From: JBLHKS01 sp047620505
GTDB lineage: Bacteria; Verrucomicrobiota; Verrucomicrobiia; Verrucomicrobiales; DEV007
Length of the DNA stretch: 63,369 nucleotides
Assembly: GCA_047620505.1 (NCBI GenBank)
Contig: JBLHKS010000015.1
Span: 1 to 63,369, forward strand
Direction of reading: 5' to 3'
Positions within the stretch are counted from its first letter, which is position 1; the number at the start of each line of letters is the position of its first letter. The notes under the pieces were generated by a model, which saw only the letters and a list, made by a program, of their open reading frames with translations, was not told the origin of the DNA and did not search any database. The position numbers and the translations under genes were made by a program. Positions 54,084-62,767 of the stretch are shown piece by piece.

Positions 54084-56036
54084 TCATTCCGCTCCGACCT
54101 TCTCAGCAAGCTCGTCCCACTCGCAGTTTGCCCTTATCAGTTTTTCCTCCAATTCGGACAGCTCTCGATTGAGCTTAACAGCGGCGTTCGGATCCGTTTG
54201 ATAGAGATCACTGTCGTTGAGGATCGCATTGATTTCCTTTTGCCGAGCTTCGAGCGTTTCGACTCGCGCCTCGGCTTTGGCAAGTTTGCTCTCTGCTGCT
54301 TTTCGAGATTTGGCCTTTTCCTGGCGCTCTTGAGCCTCTTTTCGCTTCTGCTCTTTGGTCTTCGGCCCCGATCCGCTGCCAGCAGCTGCTGGTTTGGATT
54401 TCGCAGCCGTCGCCTGCTTAGGCTGTCCGGCAGTCAACGCAGCTCGCTCGGAATCCGCGCCGGATTTCTCCAGATAATAATCGTAGTCGCCGTGGTAACG
54501 CGTGATTTTTCCACTGTCGATGTGAAGGACGGTTTCCGCGATGCTTCGAATGAAATAGACGTCGTGAGAGATGAAAACCAGCGTCCCTTCGAACTGCTTC
54601 AACGCGTTGGTGAGCGCATCGATGCTCGTCATGTCGAGGTGCGTCGTCGGCTCGTCCATCAAAAGCAGGTTAGGAGGATTCAGTAGAATTTTCACCAGCG
54701 CGAGCCGGCTTTTTTCTCCCCCGCTAAGCACGCTAACGCTTTTGTAGGCGTCGTCACCGCTGAAAAGAAAACAGCCTAACAAAGTTCGAACTTCCTGCTC
54801 AGTTGCCGTTCGATCCTGCGTGTCGAGCGCCTCTTCCAGAACGCTGTGCTTGATGTCGAGCATTCGCGTTCGGTACTGAGCAAAATACCCAACATCGACG
54901 TTCAACCCGGGTTTTCGTTCGCCTTGTTGATAGTCGATATCGCCCGCCAACAGCTTGAGCAGCGTCGATTTGCCAGATCCGTTCGGCCCGACGAGCACGA
55001 TCCGTTCCTTGCGCTCGGCCTCGAAATTCAGGTCCGTGTAGACTTTCGTTTCCCCGTAAGCCTGATGAACTCCGATCAATTCGATCACTTTCCGACCGCT
55101 CTTGCGCTTCGGCTGCGGCATTTTGATGCTGACCGTAGCCTCTTCGTTCGCTGGCGGAGCGAGCCTGACGATTTTGTTCAGCTGCGTCAGTTTTGACTGC
55201 GCCTGCGCAGCCTTTGAAGCCTTGGCGCGGAACCGTCGAACGAAATCCTCAAGCTTCGAAATCTCACGCTGTTGATTTTTGTAGGCCGCCCACTGCTGTT
55301 CCTCACGATCCTTCTTTTTAACGAGGAACGTATCGTAGTTTCCACGGTAGTGATGAAGCTGGCCGCGGAAAATGTGAACCATCGAATCGCACAGCTCGTT
55401 GAGAAACTCCCGATCGTGCGAGATCATCAAAATCGCGCCTGGGTAGCCTTTGAGGTAGCCCTGAAACCAACGGAGTGACTCGAGATCGAGGTGGTTCGTC
55501 GGTTCGTCGAGCATCAGAAGATCCGGCTCTTGAACCAGCAGCCGCGCGAGGTGCGCCCGCATGACCCAGCCTCCGCTGAGCTCTTTCATCGGCCGATCAA
55601 ATTCGTCATCCCCGAAGGCCAGACCCTTCAAAATGCGCTTCGCTTTCGGCTCCAGATGATACCCGCCAAGCTCGTCAAATCGCGACTGAGCATCCGCGAA
55701 ATCGCCCGAACTCAAGTCGCCGCTCGTTTCAGCAGCTGCTAGCTTGGCGCGCAGCCCGACGATTTCCGCGCTGACGGACGTTGCGACTTCAAGAACCGTT
55801 TCGTCGCCGACGGGCGCGCTTTCCTGGGGCAGATAGCCGAGCGTCGTCCGCTTATCGCGCGAAATCGTCCCGTCATCCGGCGAATCTTCTCCCAGAATCA
55901 GCGAAAACAGAGTCGTCTTCCCGGCTCCGTTCGGACCCACGAGTCCAGCCCGATCCCCCATGTTAACTTGAAGCGAAACGTCGCTGAAGAGCGTCCGTCC
56001 GTTAAAACCTTTTTCGACTTTGTTGAGTGTGAGCAT
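54084..56036 (-). CDS. ABC-F family ATPase (Uup/EttA type)
   Basis: A 650-residue soluble protein with two ABC domains and no membrane helices. Walker A motifs are GPNGAGKTT and GPNGSGKST; signatures are ELSGGWVMRAHLARLL and VLSGGEKSRLALVKILL; Walker B segments end in LLMLDEPTNHLD and LLLMDEPTTHLD. The linker between them is charged and helical, and the C-terminal 100 residues are a Lys/Glu coiled coil as in Uup. ABC-F proteins act on the ribosome or DNA; the C-terminal coiled coil favours an Uup-like role. Two palindrome copies (54380-54391, 55730-55741) lie inside. It is divergent from the next gene with 21 bases between. Confidence 0.92.
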   Translation of the reverse strand: MLTLNKVEKGFNGRTLFSDVSLQVNMGDRAGLVGPNGAGKTTLFSLILGEDSPDDGTISRDKRTTLGYLPQESAPVGDETVLEVATSVSAEIVGLRAKLAAAETSGDLSSGDFADAQSRFDELGGYHLEPKAKRILKGLAFGDDEFDRPMKELSGGWVMRAHLARLLVQEPDLLMLDEPTNHLDLESLRWFQGYLKGYPGAILMISHDREFLNELCDSMVHIFRGQLHHYRGNYDTFLVKKKDREEQQWAAYKNQQREISKLEDFVRRFRAKASKAAQAQSKLTQLNKIVRLAPPANEEATVSIKMPQPKRKSGRKVIELIGVHQAYGETKVYTDLNFEAERKERIVLVGPNGSGKSTLLKLLAGDIDYQQGERKPGLNVDVGYFAQYRTRMLDIKHSVLEEALDTQDRTATEQEVRTLLGCFLFSGDDAYKSVSVLSGGEKSRLALVKILLNPPNLLLMDEPTTHLDMTSIDALTNALKQFEGTLVFISHDVYFIRSIAETVLHIDSGKITRYHGDYDYYLEKSGADSERAALTAGQPKQATAAKSKPAAAGSGSGPKTKEQKRKEAQERQEKAKSRKAAESKLAKAEARVETLEARQKEINAILNDSDLYQTDPNAAVKLNRELSELEEKLIRANCEWDELAEKVGAE

Positions 56037-56057
56037 CTCCGTGCTAGTCTCCGCGCC

Positions 56058-56993
56058 GTGTCTGAATCCGAATCAATCTCCTCCGAAACTTCTGCTTCGT
56101 CGGCTCCACCGGCTGGAAAGCGGGAAAGTGTCCTGATCAGCATAATATTCAACATTGTCCTGCCTGTACTTGCGTTGACGAAGCTGAGCGTCCGCCCGCG
56201 CTCGATGCGAAGCCCCGAAGAATTGCAGAAAATCGACGATGCGAGCGCGCAAATCGCCGATGCGGCCAATCTCGGGCTGAATTCCGGCCAGATCGAGGCG
56301 CTTGAGGAAATCGCCTCAAAAGATCCGCCGTTTTACGCGATGGGTCCGGAATGGGCATTGATCATCGCCTGCGCGTTCCCCATCGTCTACGGCCTTTTCG
56401 ACTACTATCGGCGTCGGCAGGTCAGCATAATGTCGGTGCTGGGACTCGTGGTCGTGCTGATCAAAGGCGTCTTCGGCCTCTACAAACTTCCGCCGATCTG
56501 GCTTGCGTGCTCAGAAGCAGCCCTACCTCTCTTGTTCGGCATCGCGATCATTCTGAATAGCCGGGCGAAAGTTCCGCTGGTTCAAAAAATGCTGCTGAAC
56601 CCGGAGCACATCGACATGCCGAAGATCAATGACGGCTTAAAACAGCGAGGGAACGAAGGTGGCCTCGCTGGTCTGATGGTCCACGCATCGTGGTGGTTCG
56701 CAGCAACAACGCTCGGGAGCGCGATCCTGAATTTCGTTCTGGTCATGATCACCGTCAAGACCGATCCTAACCCGAGTTACGAAGCCTACGAAACTTACGT
56801 CGACGAAATCGGCAAGTTCACCGCGCTCCAATATCCGTTTATCATGGTGCCGCTGATGATCGGAAACATCGCGCTTCTCTGGTGGGTCCTGCACAAGGTC
56901 AAGACGCTGACCGGCTACGGCTTTACCGAGCTGATGCTCAACGCGCCCGAGGTGGAGCCCGCGCCCGAGGGGCCTGACGAGAAAAAGGAGTGA
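56058..56993 (+). CDS. Multi-pass membrane protein, VC0807-like
   Basis: A 311-residue integral membrane protein, start GTG at 56058. An acidic Ser-rich N-terminus is followed by about six membrane helices, for example ISIIFNIVLPVLALTKLS, EWALIIACAFPIVYGLF, VSIMSVLGLVVVLIKGVFGL and ASWWFAATTLGSAILNFVLVM. The fold pattern resembles the VC0807-type proteins of unknown function. It lies between ABC-F and the cNMP-binding gene, convergent with the latter by five bases. No palindrome copy is inside. The family call is tentative. Confidence 0.5.
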   Translation: MSESESISSETSASSAPPAGKRESVLISIIFNIVLPVLALTKLSVRPRSMRSPEELQKIDDASAQIADAANLGLNSGQIEALEEIASKDPPFYAMGPEWALIIACAFPIVYGLFDYYRRRQVSIMSVLGLVVVLIKGVFGLYKLPPIWLACSEAALPLLFGIAIILNSRAKVPLVQKMLLNPEHIDMPKINDGLKQRGNEGGLAGLMVHASWWFAATTLGSAILNFVLVMITVKTDPNPSYEAYETYVDEIGKFTALQYPFIMVPLMIGNIALLWWVLHKVKTLTGYGFTELMLNAPEVEPAPEGPDEKKE

Positions 56994-56998
56994 CTCCG

Positions 56999-57484
56999 CT
57001 ACCCGAGCCAGCCCTCTAAACCTGGAGCGTCCTCGATCTGCGGTCGCAACGTCTTCAAGCTGTCGTTGGTGTCTCGGATTCGCTTCGCTACGACGCTGAT
57101 CAGGCCGACCAGAAGCGGCACGCCTCCGTTTCCGTCGACCAGAAATTGGTTCAAGCCGTCGCGGTCGATTCCCCAAACCAGACTTTCTTCCGCCGCGATG
57201 GCAGATGCGCTGGCGGAGGCAGGGTCAAAGAGGTTGATCTCGCCGATCGATCCGCCGCGGCTGATTTGAGCCAGGACCACGTCGACATCGGCTTTTCGGA
57301 TCTTCAGCATTCCGCGGACCACGATGTAGAGGCGATTTTGTTCGGCACCTTCGCTGATCAGAAACTTTCCGGGGCTGACGTTGATGTATTCGCCGAGCTT
57401 GGACAGCCGGATACGATCCTCGTAAGAAACAGAAGCGAGAACCCCAGATGCTGGCAGTTCGGGAGGAGGAGGGCTGAAAAACAT
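56999..57484 (-). CDS. Cyclic-nucleotide-binding domain protein
   Basis: A 161-residue protein that is essentially one cNMP-binding beta-roll: LISEGAEQNRLYIVVRGMLKI, the phosphate-binding-cassette region GSIGEINLFDPASASASAIAAEE and a closing helix. No helix-turn-helix or membrane domain follows, so it is a free sensor domain rather than a Crp-type regulator. The Arg usually contacting the cyclic phosphate is replaced (ASASASA), which casts doubt on cNMP binding. It is transcribed alone. Role unknown. Confidence 0.75.
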   Translation of the reverse strand: MFFSPPPPELPASGVLASVSYEDRIRLSKLGEYINVSPGKFLISEGAEQNRLYIVVRGMLKIRKADVDVVLAQISRGGSIGEINLFDPASASASAIAAEESLVWGIDRDGLNQFLVDGNGGVPLLVGLISVVAKRIRDTNDSLKTLRPQIEDAPGLEGWLG

Positions 57485-57541
57485 GGCTTTACGTTTGAAG
57501 CCAAATTGGGCAGGAAGGAAGAAAAAAATACACCCTTATTT

Positions 57542-58627
57542 TCATTTCGCGTTCAAAACGGCGTCGATCATCGAGTAAGCCGCGTCTCTTTGCGGTTTCT
57601 GGAAGTCGTGATTGTAATCCGGATGATCGATTACGATCTGAGCATCGGTCCCGGCAAGTTTAAAAATCGGCTCAGCAGCTGCTGCGCATCGATCAACACT
57701 CTTCCAACGAAAATTGCTGTCTCCGAGCGGAGCGTTCACGTAGACCGATCGCGGTGCCAGAGCGCCGAGCATCTCGGTAAAATCGAACGGAATTTGGTCG
57801 AGCTTTCCACGGTAGTCGCTCAATCTCGGCATGTAGCGGATCTGGCACCAGCCCTTGCTGAAGTACCAGACCTTTTCGGCTCCATCATAATAATCTGGGT
57901 AGGCATCGAAGCCGCAACTGCTGACGATCACGGAAATCCGGTCATCGAAAACAGCCGTGTAAATCGCGTTGTGACCACCCAGCGAGTGTCCGATCGCACC
58001 GAATCCGCGCTCGGTGTCGACGTCGACGTAAGCGAGATTTTCGAGCACATCGAGAGCCCGCGAGTTGTCCCAGATCGCTTTCATCGTTCCGCTGACGTAG
58101 CCGAGTTCGCCCAGATTCGGCCAATAATTGGCCAAATGTGTGTAGGCCGGTGAAATCGTCACGAAGCCGCGTTCAGCCAGTTCCGCTGCGTACTGCCGGT
58201 TCTCGCGACCGCCGAGACCGACCACGACTTTGTGGCCGACGGTGCTGTCGGTCGGATGCAGGCACAGCACGCCGGGAACCTTTTCTTTGCTGTCCTTCGC
58301 GGTTTTCGGGATGCAAAGATAAGCCGGCGTTCGGGAGCCGGGCTCGCTCTGATACGTGATCAGAAGACGATCGTAACTGCCGACATCGGCGGTCTCTTCG
58401 ACTTGGACGTCCAGATCGACGCGGCGGTCGTCGCCTGGAAACTTGCCCATCACGGTTTCCATTCCACGAACAATTTCAGCGCGGCGTTTTTCCCAATCTG
58501 CGAACGATTTGACTGGCTGAACCTTCCCGTCGGCGTCGTGAAACTGGAGAAGGTTGTCGCGATCGAGCCGTTCCTGCGCGGAGGCAACGGACAAGCCGAA
58601 TATGAGGGTTAACGTAAATATTTTCAT
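57542..58627 (-). CDS. Secreted alpha/beta hydrolase (acetyl xylan esterase-like)
   Basis: A 361-residue hydrolase with signal peptide MKIFTLTLIFGLSVASA. The nucleophile is in GAIGHSLGGHNAIYT (near residue 223), the acid residue and histidine near VIDHPDYNHDFQKPQRD. The VPGVLCLHPTD strand and RGFVTISPAYTHLANYWPN are typical of dienelactone hydrolase/acetyl esterase relatives. It is a paralogue of the Tat esterase at 48554 in general type. Start at 58627 gives the signal peptide. Palindrome copy 57673-57684 is read Ala-Ala-Ala-Ala. Confidence 0.85.
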   Translation of the reverse strand: MKIFTLTLIFGLSVASAQERLDRDNLLQFHDADGKVQPVKSFADWEKRRAEIVRGMETVMGKFPGDDRRVDLDVQVEETADVGSYDRLLITYQSEPGSRTPAYLCIPKTAKDSKEKVPGVLCLHPTDSTVGHKVVVGLGGRENRQYAAELAERGFVTISPAYTHLANYWPNLGELGYVSGTMKAIWDNSRALDVLENLAYVDVDTERGFGAIGHSLGGHNAIYTAVFDDRISVIVSSCGFDAYPDYYDGAEKVWYFSKGWCQIRYMPRLSDYRGKLDQIPFDFTEMLGALAPRSVYVNAPLGDSNFRWKSVDRCAAAAEPIFKLAGTDAQIVIDHPDYNHDFQKPQRDAAYSMIDAVLNAK

Positions 58628-58649
58628 TGATTTCAAGCGGTTCGATCGA

Positions 58650-61421
58650 CTAACGCCTTTTCTTTGCCCGGGCGAATCGGGATTTTCGAGCCTCAACTGC
58701 TTCGTCTTTCTTCGGCTCTGACTCAGGAGTTTTCTCAGCAGCTGCTGGATGCGTTTTCGACGAAGCCGATTGTTCAAGCACGCTCGGCGGACGATTTCTG
58801 ACGTTCTGTTTGGCGTACTTCGTTTTTGCGCGCCGACGTTTGGCGAACTTCTGGAAAAACGAGTCGAACAACGGAATCTGCCATCCCATTCGCGTGATCA
58901 GAGCGTCGCTGATAACGAGCCCGAACAGGCAGGCGAAAAGCCAGGAATGAATCGTCGAAGGTTCGCGCTTTTCGGGGCGCTCCCAGGCGTCACTGAGCTC
59001 AATCAGCTCGTTTCCTCCGCTAACCACGGATGCCTGCTTCAGCTCTTCTTTGCGGATTCCGTCAAACCGCCACTCCGGGCTCCCCCCGACAACCAGCGGA
59101 CCAAACGGGATCGCTGCGTCGCCGATCTGGATCGCGCCACGGACCATCCGGCCATGCTCGAGGCGTTCCTGCATCTGAAAATGTTCGGGCGAAATTCTGC
59201 GCCAGGTCACTTCCTGAATTTCGCTGAGCGCTTGGCCCGCTCCAGAGCTGTGCTGAGCCAGAAAAATTCGCGGCGGCTCAGCGAGAATTTCTTTCCACCG
59301 TTCATCATGAATCAGGTCCAGTGTTAGCTCATCGCCATCGATCTCCGTCCGAACTCCGATCCCCGGCGGCATTTCTTCGCCCATCAGCCATCGATTCAGC
59401 GTTTGGACGAAGTCGCCGACTTTGTCCCACTCACGGACGGATTCCGAATACCTGCCTCCTAACGGAAATGAAACTGCCCCAACACGCCCGATCCCGCGTT
59501 GAACGAAAGTGATCATCGGCGCGCTGAATTCGTCTTGCGAACGCAACGCAACCGAAGCTTCAGGCTTTTCATAACTTAAATTGTAGCCATCGACCTTCTC
59601 CAGCCAATCGAAATTCTGCCCTGAGATCTCGATCCACTGCCCAGTGGGCTCGACTCCCACGACTTCTTCAACGAACAGCGATCGAGCCACTGTCACCGTT
59701 TCCTGAGCAAAAATGTTCGGCACCGTCGCTGGATCCGTCGTGAAAAAGATTCGGCCGTTGCCCAGCTTCGCGATGTCCTCCAGAAAAGCCCCATCGCTGT
59801 CTGCTGGAGTTCCTAACCCGATCACGCTGACCGTCCCTCCGTTATCGATCATTTCTTTAACCAACGTTTTGTAGGCTCCGGGCTCCTCTGAGTCAGCCGC
59901 ATCCGAAAAAAGAATGATGTGGCGCTGACCAACTGTAGATTTCTTCAGCGCATCCCAACCTGCCTTCAATCCGGTGTAAACGAAAATCCCTCCGCCCATA
60001 CTCGCGATCCTACGAATTCGTTCTTCGATATCTTTTCGGTTCGATCCGACCGGCATCAGGGGGACTTCTTCGTGGGCAGAACTGTCTACCGCAAAAACTG
60101 TGATTTGATCGAAATTTCCTAACAATTCGACCGCCTTCGCAGCCCCTTCGTTCGCCAGGTCCATTTTCGTCATCCCGCCAGCAACGCTCGCGGTCATCGA
60201 GCCCGAACGATCCATGATGATCGCCATCGCCACTGCTAACTTTCGATGCTCGGCCTTCAACTCCATCGTAACTGGCATCAATTCTTGCAGCGCCGACTCG
60301 TAGTAGCCGCCAGATGCAAACGAGTGTCGACCGCCAACCATCAGCATGCCGCCACCCTGACGTCGCACGAAAAAATCCACTGCGGCGAGAAAATCTTGAG
60401 GAATTTCGTAGGCCGGAACGTTGTTGAGAATCAGAACTTTCGAGCCCGTGAGCTGACCGATCTGCAATTCGGTCGGCTCCATTTCGACCTCGACTTCAAA
60501 TCCCTGGGAAGTCAGCATTTCAGCCAACGGATCGTCGATGTATTTCGTTACCAGAAGAACTCGCGGACCACTTGTGATTTCGATCCAGCCGTCGAATCGA
60601 TTATTCCCGAAATGCGCGTCGCTGATCGCGTTTTCGCCTTCAGCATTGACGACGATCTCGGCAAGATATTTGTGGGCACCCGGAATTCCTAACCGTGTCG
60701 AAAACTGCAGAATCCCCTTTCCGCCCACCACGGGAACGACGTAGTCCTGAGCCTCGGTGCCTTCGCGGAAAAACCGGATCGGAACGTTCGCGTCCACGTC
60801 GCCTTCGACCCGGATCTCTACGAGAAACGGTTCGGCGATCCGCTTTCGCGCCGGGATTTTCAGCTCGGTGATTTTGTAGTCAGTCTCTTCTTTGGCTTCC
60901 AGAAGTCGATAATCCAGCGGCACGCCCGCATCATAAAGTTTATGGCCGAGATCACGCAGCGGCTCGGTCGCGTAGCCGTCGCTGAAAACAACAAGCCGAG
61001 CGTGTCGGTTTGGCCTCAGCATGGCCAGGGTGCTTTCGATCGCAAGCCGCGTTCGGGTGTAACTCGAATTTCCGCCGTAGGTGGACGTTTCGCCGATTCC
61101 CTGCTCAACGACATCGCCCGCAAAATTCACGAAATAGAGCTCATCATTCGGGGAAGGCTGAGACTCGCGCAAAAGCGCCTGCCATTCTTCAAAACCTTCG
61201 CCGCCTGCGACGATCGCCTTGGCAGAATCGGACCGATCGACCAGAACCCAGAGGTCCATTCCGCTCTTGTACTGCGGGACCTGCGGGTCAACCAGGATGA
61301 GAACGATGAAGAGCAGAGCAAGTGCTCGAAGCGGCGACCAAAGCTTCAAACCACGCCAATACCAGCCAGCAGCTGCTAGCACCGGAATCAGGAGAAACCA
61401 TTCGGGATTTTCAGGGACCAT
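58650..61421 (-). CDS. Large membrane protein with von Willebrand A and amidotransferase-like domains
   Basis: A 923-residue protein. Two N-terminal membrane helices come first, then a degenerate VWA domain (LVDRSDSAKAI, near 60), a beta-sandwich region (about 180-285), a class I glutamine-amidotransferase-like domain (about 286-385, with VRRQGGGMLMVGGRHSF) and a second VWA domain with intact MIDAS IIMDRSGSMTAS (near 400). A third helix at about 830-850 precedes a basic, Lys/Arg/Pro-rich tail. Proteins like this occur near bat-type operons in this phylum. Two palindrome copies (58736-58747 in the tail; 61367-61378 in the first helix) are inside. Function unknown, probably envelope-related. 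Confidence 0.78.
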   Translation of the reverse strand: MVPENPEWFLLIPVLAAAGWYWRGLKLWSPLRALALLFIVLILVDPQVPQYKSGMDLWVLVDRSDSAKAIVAGGEGFEEWQALLRESQPSPNDELYFVNFAGDVVEQGIGETSTYGGNSSYTRTRLAIESTLAMLRPNRHARLVVFSDGYATEPLRDLGHKLYDAGVPLDYRLLEAKEETDYKITELKIPARKRIAEPFLVEIRVEGDVDANVPIRFFREGTEAQDYVVPVVGGKGILQFSTRLGIPGAHKYLAEIVVNAEGENAISDAHFGNNRFDGWIEITSGPRVLLVTKYIDDPLAEMLTSQGFEVEVEMEPTELQIGQLTGSKVLILNNVPAYEIPQDFLAAVDFFVRRQGGGMLMVGGRHSFASGGYYESALQELMPVTMELKAEHRKLAVAMAIIMDRSGSMTASVAGGMTKMDLANEGAAKAVELLGNFDQITVFAVDSSAHEEVPLMPVGSNRKDIEERIRRIASMGGGIFVYTGLKAGWDALKKSTVGQRHIILFSDAADSEEPGAYKTLVKEMIDNGGTVSVIGLGTPADSDGAFLEDIAKLGNGRIFFTTDPATVPNIFAQETVTVARSLFVEEVVGVEPTGQWIEISGQNFDWLEKVDGYNLSYEKPEASVALRSQDEFSAPMITFVQRGIGRVGAVSFPLGGRYSESVREWDKVGDFVQTLNRWLMGEEMPPGIGVRTEIDGDELTLDLIHDERWKEILAEPPRIFLAQHSSGAGQALSEIQEVTWRRISPEHFQMQERLEHGRMVRGAIQIGDAAIPFGPLVVGGSPEWRFDGIRKEELKQASVVSGGNELIELSDAWERPEKREPSTIHSWLFACLFGLVISDALITRMGWQIPLFDSFFQKFAKRRRAKTKYAKQNVRNRPPSVLEQSASSKTHPAAAEKTPESEPKKDEAVEARKSRFARAKKRR

Positions 61422-61470
61422 GCCTCTCTGATGCTAGCTCAATGCGGTGAATTTCCGAGAGAAAAGTCGC

Positions 61471-62226
61471 TCAACGAAATTCTGGCAGGCCAAGGATCGG
61501 TTGAAGCCGATCGTATTCTGCTTTTGGCAGGATCACGTAGTGCGGCTTATCTTTTTCGCGCAGCCACGTCATCACGCGCGTCAGGTCGGGCTCGGCCATC
61601 GTTGTGCAACCGGCAGTGGGTCGATCGGGCCCTCTCCGAATGTGGAAGAAAATCGCGCTGCCACCACCCGGAGCTGCCGGATCATTATTGTGGCGCACTT
61701 CGATTTTGTATTTGTAAGCCGTATCGCCCAAACGCATCCGCTGAGACTGAAACCAGGACGGCTCGGTGCCCGGCTTAGCAACGTAGTGCTGATTGTAGAG
61801 CGGGTTTTTCGGGTCGTCGATCCAGGCATCGTATTTTCCGACCTGGCGATAGGAAAATTTCGAGCCGGCAGGCAGTTGGCTCGGGTAACCAAACATCTTT
61901 CCAATCGCAAACACGCCAGCGGGGGTTTTCCGATCGCCCTCCTTTTTAAACGGGCCACTTTCGACACCGGGAATGGCTAGAGCTCCCCTGCCCCATGCGA
62001 GTCCGGTTCGCCCAAGCAAAACATCGACAGGATCCTGAAACGCTGATTTCCAGGTTCCATTTTCTCGATTGAAGCACCAGATCCGGGCTCGATCACTGTC
62101 CCAGGTTTTCGCGATTCCAACGATCAGCTGACCCACATCTTCCGGCAACTGCTGGGTTTTCTGGCCGTAACCCGGAACCGCCGCGACGAGCGCAACGCAC
62201 AAAACGAGATAAAGCCGATTTCCCAT
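61471..62226 (-). CDS. L,D-transpeptidase (YkuD) family protein
   Basis: A 251-residue secreted protein with signal peptide MGNRLYLVLCVALVAAVPGYG. The YkuD active site is present as FFHIRRGPDRPTAGCTTM, with catalytic His and Cys. The upstream part contains DRKTPAGVFAIGKMFGY, the conserved 'krTPeG.f.ig' strand. It either cross-links peptidoglycan at diaminopimelate or anchors proteins to it, consistent with the dap genes in the window. It lies between the large VWA protein and a small membrane protein on the same strand. Confidence 0.88.
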   Translation of the reverse strand: MGNRLYLVLCVALVAAVPGYGQKTQQLPEDVGQLIVGIAKTWDSDRARIWCFNRENGTWKSAFQDPVDVLLGRTGLAWGRGALAIPGVESGPFKKEGDRKTPAGVFAIGKMFGYPSQLPAGSKFSYRQVGKYDAWIDDPKNPLYNQHYVAKPGTEPSWFQSQRMRLGDTAYKYKIEVRHNNDPAAPGGGSAIFFHIRRGPDRPTAGCTTMAEPDLTRVMTWLREKDKPHYVILPKAEYDRLQPILGLPEFR

Positions 62227-62256
62227 TCGCGAGTCTACCCCAAACTGCGAGACACC

Positions 62257-62727
62257 TCAAGCAAGCGGGTCGCCAGGCTGCTTTGGCTCGGCAGGAAGTC
62301 GACGAACCCCGATTCGCGAGCGCTCGGGCGTCCCGGCCGGTGTTGGCCCTGCCGACTCAGCCATTTGTTGGCTCGTTGTCGGCGTTGCCGAAGTGCTGTT
62401 GTTATGAGCGCGAAGAATGATGTCGAGCGGAACGCGAGCGTCCTGTTCATCCTTTCGTTTGCGGCGCTCGAACACGCCAAATCCGCCAAGGATCCCAGTT
62501 ATCATCATTGCAAGCCCCAGACCACCAACACCAGCCTGAATGTAACCAGCCCTCGTTTCGCGGTTAAACGTTGGACCATACCTTTGCCAGTCCTGGTTTG
62601 GAGTTGTATCGGCTCGATGAGCTAGAACGTAGGACTGCTGAGAATAGAAGACAAGATAGTAGGCAAACGGGCTTAGCAATAATATGGTTCCACAAACAAG
62701 CAGGGTAGCGGCAAAAGAAGATTTCAT
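62257..62727 (-). CDS. Small membrane protein, unknown
   Basis: A 156-residue protein with two membrane helices (LLVCGTILLLSPFAYYLVFYS, about 9-29, and GVGGLGLAMMITGILGGFGVF, about 67-87) separated by a hydrophilic loop, then a basic/acidic RRKRKDEQDAR stretch and a Ser/Thr/Pro-rich, probably disordered tail. No family recognised. It lies between the transpeptidase and a repeat-rich protein on the same strand, 40 bases downstream of the latter, so they may share a transcript. Confidence 0.58.
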   Translation of the reverse strand: MKSSFAATLLVCGTILLLSPFAYYLVFYSQQSYVLAHRADTTPNQDWQRYGPTFNRETRAGYIQAGVGGLGLAMMITGILGGFGVFERRKRKDEQDARVPLDIILRAHNNSTSATPTTSQQMAESAGPTPAGTPERSRIGVRRLPAEPKQPGDPLA

Positions 62728-62767
62728 TTAACTAAAAATATCGTCAACAGATCGAGTGGGCTTCCGC